NCBI RefSeq assembly: GCF_017306545.1
Contig: NZ_JAFKID010000014.1
Span: 1-64,000 of the forward strand
DNA from: Mesorhizobium sp.
GTDB lineage: Bacteria; Pseudomonadota; Alphaproteobacteria; Rhizobiales; Rhizobiaceae
Direction: 5' to 3'
DNA length: 64,000 bases
Translations under genes and position numbers: made by a program
The notes under the pieces: generated by a model
Database searches by the model: none
What the model was told of the DNA's origin: nothing
What the model saw: only the letters and a program-made list of their open reading frames with translations
Part shown: piece after piece, positions 58,445-64,000 of the stretch
Layout of the letters: each line of letters begins with the position of its first letter
Position numbering within the stretch: the first letter of the stretch is position 1

Positions 58445-58816
58445 ATGTTCAACACGCTCAAGACCGCCGCGCTTTCGGCCCTCATCGGCCTCGGCGCGCT
58501 CGCTGCCGTTCCGGCTGTCGCCCAGGCCGATGGCGTCTACCTCAATTTCGGCCATTCCGGCCCGCGCTTCGGCGTCTATGACGGCGGCCGCGAGCAAGTG
58601 CGCGACTGGCGCCGGGACCGCGATTGGCGCGACCGCGACTGGCGCCGCAGCTGCACGCCCGAGCGTGCGCTCGACAAGGCCGAGCGGATGGGGCTGCGCC
58701 GCGCCCGCGTCGTCGACATGGGCCGCAGCACCATCAAGGTGGCCGGCCGCAAATACAGCGACCGCGTGGTCGTCGTGTTCGGCCGGGATCGCGGCTGCCC
58801 GATCATCTACCGCTGA
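58445..58816 (+). CDS. Small secreted basic protein of unknown function
   Basis: The 123-residue protein has a signal peptide (cleavage near VAQADG, about residue 28) and an Arg/Asp/Trp-rich region (DWRRDRDWRDRDWRR). A conserved C-terminal domain follows (about 69-123: CTPERALDKAERMGLRRARVVDMGRSTIKVAG, then VVVVFGRDRGCPII) with two cysteines probably forming a disulfide. Similar secreted proteins are common in rhizobia, but their role is not known. A strong terminator follows. Confidence 0.8.
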   Translation: MFNTLKTAALSALIGLGALAAVPAVAQADGVYLNFGHSGPRFGVYDGGREQVRDWRRDRDWRDRDWRRSCTPERALDKAERMGLRRARVVDMGRSTIKVAGRKYSDRVVVVFGRDRGCPIIYR

Positions 58817-58852
58817 CCTGTGCCGGCGCGTTCGGGCGCCGGGCGCTCAAGA

Positions 58853-58886
58853 GAAACCCCGGAGGGATCGTCCTCCGGGGTTTTTC
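58853..58886 (+). terminator. Rho-independent terminator
   Basis: AACCCCGGAGG (58855-58865) pairs with CCTCCGGGGTT (58872-58882) over a 6-base loop and is followed by a T-run and CGTTT. It terminates the small secreted protein gene. Confidence 0.88.
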
Positions 58887-58965
58887 GTTTCCGCTTGCGC
58901 CGCATGTCCTGCTGCAATGCCTTTTCAGGCACTTGCTGGAAACGCCTTTGGCGGCGGCCCGTTTC

Positions 58966-59673
58966 CTATTTGAGTTCGAACGTCACCGTGACCTGCACCG
59001 CGTAGGAATTCTCGCCGGCTTGCAGGGGAGCGGCGCCGGCACCGTCGAAGGCCTTGGCCTGCATCGGCATAGGCATCGGCCGAATGTTCTGGTCGTTGAT
59101 TTCCAGCACCCGGCCAAGGCTTACGCCGGCGGCCTCGGCCAGCGTCTTTGCCTTGGCGACGGCATCGGCCACGGCCTTCTTGCGCGCCTCGGTGATCGTG
59201 GCGGCGGGATTGTCGTTGGAGAAGGCGACGTTGCCGCCCTGGTTGACGCCGAGCGTGACGGCCTTGTCGAGAACCTCGCCGGCCTTGTCGACGTCGCGCA
59301 GGCGCACCGACAGCGTGTTGGTGACTTGATAGGCGACGAGTTCGGCGTTCTGGCTTCCGTCCTGCTTGTTGGTGTAATTGTAGCGCGGGCTGATCTGGAT
59401 GCCGGCCGTTTGCAGGTCGCGCTCGGCGATGCCGAAGGCCTTCATGGCCGCGATGACCGAGGCCATGGCGTCGTTGTCGGCGTCCATGGCCTCGCGCGCG
59501 GTTTTCGCCTCCCGCACGACCGACAGCGAAATCAGCGCCAAGTCGGGCGCCGCCGTGGCCTCGCCTTCACCAGAAACGGTAATGTGCGGCGGCATTGCCG
59601 GCTCGGCCGCCATGGCGGCAGCGGGCAATGCGAGCGCGGCTGCAAGCGCCAGCGGCAGGAAGGTTTTCGGCAT
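58966..59673 (-). CDS. SIMPL domain (DUF541) periplasmic protein
   Basis: The 235-residue protein has a signal peptide (MPKTFLPLALAAALALPAAAMAAE). A SIMPL/DUF541 domain occupies the rest (about 35-235: ITVSGEGEATAAPDLALISLSV, LQTAGIQISPRYNYTNKQDG, ARKKAVADAVAKAKTLAEAAGVSLG, then VQVTVTFEL). Related proteins (YggE) lower oxidative stress in enterobacteria by an unknown route. The start at 59673 has GGAGA upstream. It converges with the small secreted protein gene. Confidence 0.92.
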   Translation of the reverse strand: MPKTFLPLALAAALALPAAAMAAEPAMPPHITVSGEGEATAAPDLALISLSVVREAKTAREAMDADNDAMASVIAAMKAFGIAERDLQTAGIQISPRYNYTNKQDGSQNAELVAYQVTNTLSVRLRDVDKAGEVLDKAVTLGVNQGGNVAFSNDNPAATITEARKKAVADAVAKAKTLAEAAGVSLGRVLEINDQNIRPMPMPMQAKAFDGAGAAPLQAGENSYAVQVTVTFELK

Positions 59674-59803
59674 CGAAGTCTCCATCATGCGAGTCAATAT
59701 CCGTGCCGCCTATGATGCGATTATGGGTTGATTTGGGCAACGCGGCCGCAACCGAGCGGAAGGCCTTGTGCGGGGGGGCGAAAAACACTAAGCAGCCGGC
59801 GTG

Positions 59804-59879
59804 GGGCCTGTAGCTCAATGGTTAGAGCCGGCGGCTCATAACCGCTTGGTTGGGGGTTCGAGTCCCTCCGGGCCCACCA
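59804..59879 (+). tRNA. tRNA with CAU anticodon, probably tRNA-Ile2 (lysidine-modified)
   Basis: The 76-base cloverleaf includes an encoded CCA. The acceptor arms are GGGCCTG (59804-59810) and CGGGCCC before ACCA; the D arm is GTAGCTCAATGGTTAGAGC. The anticodon loop is CTCATAA, and the T arm is GGGGGTTCGAGTCCCTC. C4-G69, C5-G68 and A73 match E. coli tRNA-Ile2 (ileX), as does the GGCG.CTCATAA.CGCTTGGT stretch, so TilS modification is likely. An elongator tRNA-Met label is the common automatic alternative. No other tRNA is nearby. Confidence 0.88.
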
Positions 59880-60235
59880 GACCCAATAAGTTATTGAGTA
59901 GCCAAATTGATTTTGACGCGCGCCACAATTTGATTTGACGCGAGCGCAGTAGCGCATGATCTAAGTCTCTGGTTTGTAAAGAAATTCTTGTGACCTCTTC
60001 TGCCATATTTCGCGCTGAGTCTCAGTTTCGCCACATAAAAGACTTGATCGTTGCCTGTTGCAAATCACTTGAATCAAAGTTCTCTTCGTACTGTTGGCTG
60101 GCCGAAACGGCGAGCATGGTTTTGGTTAGTTTCATGGAAAATCCCCCGTCAAACCCGCGACATCTGAAATGGCTGGTTGAACTATTTCAGCCCTGCGGTG
60201 GGCTGAAACTCCCGAATGGCGGTGTGGTGCCGATG
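59880..60235. other. AT-rich region downstream of the tRNA
   Basis: The 356-bp stretch is below 50% G+C in its first 200 bases, unlike its neighbours. A 13-bp palindrome CAATAAGTTATTG (59884-59896) starts 5 bases after the tRNA. Two direct copies of a GATTTtGACGCG motif follow (about 59908-59942). No integrase or convincing gene is present. It may be a tRNA-proximal recombination scar or simply a terminator plus spacer. Confidence 0.45.
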
Positions 60236-61363
60236 TCAGAGCAGGCGGCCCAGAAGCGCAATCAACTCGCTCTGTTTGTGGGTGCCGGTCTTGTGAAAGA
60301 TCGCCTTGAGCCTTTGCCTCACCGTCTCGAAGGCTATCCCCAATATATCGGCGGCTTCCTTCAGCGAATTGCCGAGCAAAAGCAGGTCGCAAAGTTTTTG
60401 TTCGGCCGCCGTCAGGCCGAAAGCCGCGCCAAGGTCCGCCATCGTGCCGGTTCCGGCCGGCCTGGTGAGGTTCCGAACGACAACCAGGAACAGCGGGCCG
60501 CCGGAGAACAAGGAGCGGCTTCCCTTGCTACGGGGCAGAGGGACGACGCCGATCTGGTAGGAGCCGTCGGCGAAGAAAATCCGCGTCGCCGTTTGTGGCT
60601 CCATGCCGGCCGCGAGAAGGCGGATCGTGTCTGCGAGCCAGTTGTTGATGCCAGGCGCGGTGACGAAGAAGCCGCCCGCACGCATCGCGACCAGCTTCCG
60701 GCGGCGGAATTCCTGCTCGGCGACATTGTTCGCGTCGCGGACCCTCAACTGTTGGTCGACGACACACGCAAGATCGCCGGAGCGTGAAACGAGCGCCGCC
60801 GCCGATCTCTCGCGGTCTACGGTCCGCCCGAACAAGCGCGCTGCCTGCATGGATCGGCTTAGGGGGCTGCTGATGCCACGGAGCAATGCCGACATGGGTG
60901 AATCGTATGTGTCGGCCTGACCAATTCCGTAATTCACACCGACGAAAGCGAGGTTCTCGCGGTTTGTTTCCAAAATGAGCGCGGCGGCGGCGCGCAAGTC
61001 GCGAGGCAGCCAATCGTAGAATTCGGTATGGCTGAAATTGCTTGACGGACAATCGCTTTCGCTGATGAGCACGGTGCCGGAGGGGGCGGCGCGCAGAGGC
61101 TGCACCCACGGGTTCAGCTCGCTGTAATGCTGCCGGTAGCTGTCCTGGTAATCCGCACCCAGGTTCAGGATGCGGTCGTAGTCCAGTCTCATACGGCGCA
61201 GATCGTAATATTGGAATGCAATGCAAGCGCCCGGAAACGCTTCTCCAAGAATTTCGACACAATCGTCCCACGCGGTCGCATCGAATACGGCTCGATCCGC
61301 CGCCTCGGCGATCTGAGCCGAGGTATCGGTTATGAATTTCTGATCGAAGACAGTGTTGTGCAA
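60236..61363 (-). CDS. LuxR family transcriptional regulator
   Basis: The 375-residue protein has a C-terminal LuxR HTH (about 310-372: FGLTAAEQKLCDLLLLGNSLKEAADILGIAFETVRQRLKAIFHKTGTHKQSELIALL). The long N-terminal region is probably a PAS-like sensory module (LVSRSGDLACVVDQQLRVRDANNVAEQEF, about 192-220). It is not a typical quorum-sensing LuxR, because no autoinducer domain is seen. It is divergent from soxB across 344 bp. Its base composition is a little lower in G+C than its neighbours'. Control of the sox genes is possible but unproven. Confidence 0.88.
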   Translation of the reverse strand: MHNTVFDQKFITDTSAQIAEAADRAVFDATAWDDCVEILGEAFPGACIAFQYYDLRRMRLDYDRILNLGADYQDSYRQHYSELNPWVQPLRAAPSGTVLISESDCPSSNFSHTEFYDWLPRDLRAAAALILETNRENLAFVGVNYGIGQADTYDSPMSALLRGISSPLSRSMQAARLFGRTVDRERSAAALVSRSGDLACVVDQQLRVRDANNVAEQEFRRRKLVAMRAGGFFVTAPGINNWLADTIRLLAAGMEPQTATRIFFADGSYQIGVVPLPRSKGSRSLFSGGPLFLVVVRNLTRPAGTGTMADLGAAFGLTAAEQKLCDLLLLGNSLKEAADILGIAFETVRQRLKAIFHKTGTHKQSELIALLGRLL

Positions 61364-61707
61364 TTCGCTCCCCCAAGCCGGCTCTGATTTTCATCAAATG
61401 CGTGGCCGAATCAAGAGTGATCGACAGGGCGCGAGGGAGGTGTCTATCCGGTAACATGAGGCTATTTATACAATTTTCGCCTTTGCTCCGGTTCCATCGC
61501 TCCCTTAGGCAAGGTTGCTGCGATTTTCCTTGAAGAAGCTGACGACGCTGTACGAATTTCTTTCATTCATCGGTACCGCTGGCCGCTGGCTGTCCTGTCG
61601 CCTGCGATGCGAATACAGAATGCGGTTCGCAAGAGTGACGAGGCTGTGGCGCGGCAGCGGCAATCGCATTATGAAGCTGCCGGATCGTTCTTAGGACATG
61701 GCCGGAC
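61364..61707. other. luxR-soxB divergent intergenic region
   Basis: The 344-bp gap should contain both promoters. An AT-rich patch (about 61448-61480, GAGGCTATTTATACAATTTTCG) is the best promoter-like area. No gene, repeat or recognised operator was found. Confidence 0.5.
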
Positions 61708-62961
61708 ATGACGCGCCGCTATTCAGCGTTCTCGCTGTTCAAGGAAGGGCTTGCCGGTCAGGCGGGCTGGGAGCCGGCGTGGCGTTCGCCCCAACCGAAG
61801 CCGCGCTATGACGCGATCGTCATCGGCGGCGGCGGGCACGGGCTGGCGACGGCCTATTATCTGGCGAAGAACCACGGCGTCACCAACGTTGCGCTGCTGG
61901 AAAAGGGCTGGATCGGCGGCGGCAACACCGGCCGCAACACCACCGTCGTGCGCTCGAACTATTTCTATCCCGAAAGTGCCGCGATCTACGGGCTGGCGCA
62001 TACGCTCTACAAGGGCCTGTCGGCGGACCTGAACTACAACATCATGCTGTCGCAGCGCGGCGTGCTGACGCTGGCGCACAGCGAGACGGGGCTGGAGACG
62101 GCGGCGCGCACGCTCAACGCCATCCAGGTCAACGGCATCGATTCGGAGCTGCTGTCGCTGGAGGAGGTGAAGCGGCTGGTGCCGATTTACAATTGGGGGC
62201 CGGACGCCCGTTACCCGGTCTTCGGCGGCACCATCCAGCGGAGCGGCGGCACGGCCCGCCACGACGCGGTCGCCTGGGGCTATGCGCGCGCGGCCAGCCG
62301 CCTTGGCGTCGACATCATCCAGAACTGCGAGATCACCGATTTCATCGTCGAGGGCGGGCGTTGCCGCGGCGTGGTGACGACGCAGGGGACGATGCGGGCC
62401 GAGCGTACCGGCATGGCGGTGGCCGGCCACTCATCGGTGCTGGCGGCCAAGGCCGGCTTCCGGCTGCCGGTCAACTCCTACGCCTTGCAGGCCTGCGTGT
62501 CGGAGCCGGTGAAGCCGATCCTCGACACGGTTGTGATCTCGCCGGACACCGGCGTCTATGTCAGCCAGTCGGACAAGGGCGAGATGGTGATCGGCGGCGC
62601 GCTCGACCGCATCCCCTCCTACGGCCAGCGCGGCAACCTGCCGGTGCTGGAAGGGGTGCTCGCCGGCATGCTCGACATGTTTCCGGTGCTCGGCCAATTG
62701 AAGCTGATGCGGCAATGGGCCGGCATCGTCGACGTGGTGCCGGATTCCTCGCCCATCATCGGCGAGACGCCGCTGCCCGGCCTGTTCATGAACTGCGGCT
62801 GGGGCACCGGCGGCTTCAAGGCGATCCCCGCCGGCGGCACGCTGCTCGCCCACCTGCTCGCCACCGGCAGGCATCACGACATCAGCCGTCCCTTCCATCT
62901 CGACCGTTTTGTCACCGGCCGGCTGATCGACGAGGCCGCCGGCTCCGGCATCGCGCACTGA
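61708..62961 (+). CDS. soxB: Sarcosine oxidase beta subunit SoxB
   Basis: The 417-residue flavoprotein is the catalytic subunit of heterotetrameric sarcosine oxidase. This enzyme demethylates sarcosine to glycine, formaldehyde and hydrogen peroxide, or passes methylene to tetrahydrofolate. It has the FAD-binding motif DAIVIGGGGHGLATAYYLA (about residues 35-53), the LLEKGWIGGGNTGRNTTVVRSNY region typical of SoxB (with the His/Arg flavin-anchoring zone) and the C-terminal GWGTGGFKAIPAGG. The gene is followed by soxD after 11 bp and soxA with a 4-bp overlap, the usual operon order. Confidence 0.96.
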   Translation: MTRRYSAFSLFKEGLAGQAGWEPAWRSPQPKPRYDAIVIGGGGHGLATAYYLAKNHGVTNVALLEKGWIGGGNTGRNTTVVRSNYFYPESAAIYGLAHTLYKGLSADLNYNIMLSQRGVLTLAHSETGLETAARTLNAIQVNGIDSELLSLEEVKRLVPIYNWGPDARYPVFGGTIQRSGGTARHDAVAWGYARAASRLGVDIIQNCEITDFIVEGGRCRGVVTTQGTMRAERTGMAVAGHSSVLAAKAGFRLPVNSYALQACVSEPVKPILDTVVISPDTGVYVSQSDKGEMVIGGALDRIPSYGQRGNLPVLEGVLAGMLDMFPVLGQLKLMRQWAGIVDVVPDSSPIIGETPLPGLFMNCGWGTGGFKAIPAGGTLLAHLLATGRHHDISRPFHLDRFVTGRLIDEAAGSGIAH

Positions 62962-62972
62962 CGGTTTTTCCC

Positions 62973-63242
62973 ATGCAGCTCTTTCCCTGTCCCTTCTGCG
63001 GCCCGCGCGACGAGGCGGAATTCCATTACGGCGGCGAGGCCGGCAATCTCAGACCCGACGGACGCGAGGTGCCGGCCGAACGCTGGGCCGACTACCTGCA
63101 TATGCGTGCCAACCCCAAGGGCGCGACGAAGGAAATCTGGGTGCACATGACCTGCGGCGAGTTCTTTGCTCTTGCGCGCGACACCGTCACGCACAAGGTC
63201 GCCGGCTCGGTAAGCCTCGGCGAAGCGGAGCGGCAGCCATGA
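62973..63242 (+). CDS. soxD: Sarcosine oxidase delta subunit SoxD
   Basis: The 89-residue zinc-binding subunit has CPFCGPRDEAEFHYGGEA at the N-terminus (Cys6, Cys9, His18) and a late VHMTCGEFFALARDTVTH supplying the fourth ligand (Cys61). This is the normal delta pattern. Its stop overlaps the soxA start (ATGA), so translation is coupled. Confidence 0.94.
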   Translation: MQLFPCPFCGPRDEAEFHYGGEAGNLRPDGREVPAERWADYLHMRANPKGATKEIWVHMTCGEFFALARDTVTHKVAGSVSLGEAERQP

Positions 63243-64000
63243 GCGCGCGGCGCCTTTCTTCCGGCGGCAGCGAGATCGACCGTTCCAAGCCGGTGAGTTT
63301 CAGCTTCGACGGGCGGCGCGTAGAGGGTTTTGACGGCGACACGATCGCCTCCGCGCTGCTGGCTTCCGGCAGGCGGATCGTCGGCCGCTCGTTCAAGTAT
63401 CATCGGCCGCGCGGCATCTGGGGCGCCGGCGTCGAGGAGCCGAACGCGTTGGTCGATATCGAGCGCGACGGCCGCAGCACGCCGAACGCGCGCGCTACGA
63501 CCGAGTTGGCGCGGGACAGCCTCGTGGCGCGCAGCGTCAACGCCGCGCCCGACGCCGAGCGGGACCGCAACGCCTTCCTCGACCGCTTCTCCCGCTTCAT
63601 CCCGGCGGCGTTCTACTACAAGACCTTCATGTGGCCGGACTGGCACCTGTTCGAGCCGCGCATCCGCGCCATGGCGGGCTTGGGCACCGTCGATCCGGAC
63701 TGGATGCAGGACCGCTCGGCGGACCAGCTGAACCACCATTGCGACGTGCTCGTCGTCGGCGCCGGCCCCGCCGGCCTCGCGGCGGCCGCGAGCGCGGCGG
63801 CGGCCGGCCACAGCGTGCTTGTCGTGGACGACCAGAGCCGGCCGGGCGGTTCGTTGCGCCATCGTGCGGGCGAAATCGACGGCAGGCCCGGCGCGCAATG
63901 GGTGGCGGACACCGTGGCCGCGCTGGAGAAGGCCGGTGTGGTTCTGCTCTCCAACACCACGGCTTTCGGCATCTACGACCACAATCTGGCTGCGCTGAAC
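63239..64000 (+). CDS. soxA: Sarcosine oxidase alpha subunit SoxA (5' part, runs off the window)
   Basis: The frame is open from the ATG at 63239 to the window end (254 codons visible of about 990 expected). The N-terminal 2Fe-2S-like ferredoxin fold region of the alpha family is present (VSFSFDGRRVEGFDGDTIASALLASG). It is followed by GRSFKYHRPRGIWGAG and the NAD-binding motif VLVVGAGPAGLAAAASAAAAGHSVLVVDD (about residues 170-198). The ATG overlaps the soxD stop. The remaining domains and any soxG lie beyond the window. Confidence 0.94.
   Translation, partial: MSARRLSSGGSEIDRSKPVSFSFDGRRVEGFDGDTIASALLASGRRIVGRSFKYHRPRGIWGAGVEEPNALVDIERDGRSTPNARATTELARDSLVARSVNAAPDAERDRNAFLDRFSRFIPAAFYYKTFMWPDWHLFEPRIRAMAGLGTVDPDWMQDRSADQLNHHCDVLVVGAGPAGLAAAASAAAAGHSVLVVDDQSRPGGSLRHRAGEIDGRPGAQWVADTVAALEKAGVVLLSNTTAFGIYDHNLAALN

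Noticed and set aside
59804-59879. Labelling the CAU tRNA as initiator tRNA-Met
   Set aside because: The first acceptor pair G1-C72 is matched, whereas initiators lack this pair, and the anticodon stem does not have three consecutive G-C pairs.
59990-60235. A possible small gene starting MTSSAIFRAESQ in the AT-rich stretch after the tRNA
   Set aside because: The frame runs on into the antisense of the LuxR gene, lacks a ribosome site and shows no family features.

Overview
The window is high-GC bacterial chromosome. Gene order and protein types point to an alphaproteobacterium of the Rhizobiales, most likely Phyllobacteriaceae and Mesorhizobium-like. Supporting points are the block serS-surE-pcm-LysM/M23 lipoprotein // ATPase-yajC-secDF-DUF498-squalene synthase-like, the carA-yqeY-dnaG-rpoD neighbourhood, an adenosylcobalamin gene pair, soxBDA sarcosine oxidase genes, and rhizobial intergenic palindromic repeats. 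This assignment is inferred from gene content; no 16S gene is present.

Layout. 0-12 kb is a conserved housekeeping block: trmFO, two homologues of mitochondrial complex I assembly factors, the SecDF-YajC translocon accessory, an AAA ATPase, a degenerate M23 lipoprotein, pcm, surE and serS. 11.8-17 kb holds cobO/cobU, an MFS transporter, a three-gene overlapping operon (DUF1624 membrane protein, ICMT-like methyltransferase, P-loop kinase) and a MerR regulator. At 17.07-18.07 kb a decayed IS481-type element abuts the carB stop codon. 18-34 kb has carB, an SH3 protein, an ArsR/RibD-DHFR pair with a divergent MFS gene, a divergent mntH/mntR manganese module, a polysaccharide deacetylase lipoprotein, a zinc metallopeptidase, a TetA-like MFS gene and carA. 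34-45 kb has yqeY and then a 6-kb accessory stretch (sigma factor, GST, MFS, Na/Pi transporter, RcnB-like protein) before dnaG and rpoD. 45-60 kb is mixed: a secreted metallo-beta-lactamase with AraC, a CPA2 antiporter with universal-stress tail, LysE, PadR, HlyU, two gene remnants (yjbQ and a glyoxalase), a protease/pseudoprotease/LuxR module, an HSDL2-like SDR, a large OmpA-type protein, small secreted proteins, and a tRNA with CAU anticodon. The window ends in a LuxR regulator and soxB-soxD-soxA (partial).

The most unusual signals are: (1) a low-GC (about 47%) segment of roughly 70 extra codons inside serS; (2) a head-to-head pair of an intact trypsin-like protease and a paralogue with all three catalytic positions replaced, the latter followed 5 bp downstream by a LuxR-type regulator with an eroded receiver; (3) an IS481 pseudo-transposase flanked by a 10-bp direct repeat that includes the carB stop codon; (4) two decayed gene remnants beside the PadR and HlyU genes. 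No CRISPR array, rRNA gene or prophage was seen.
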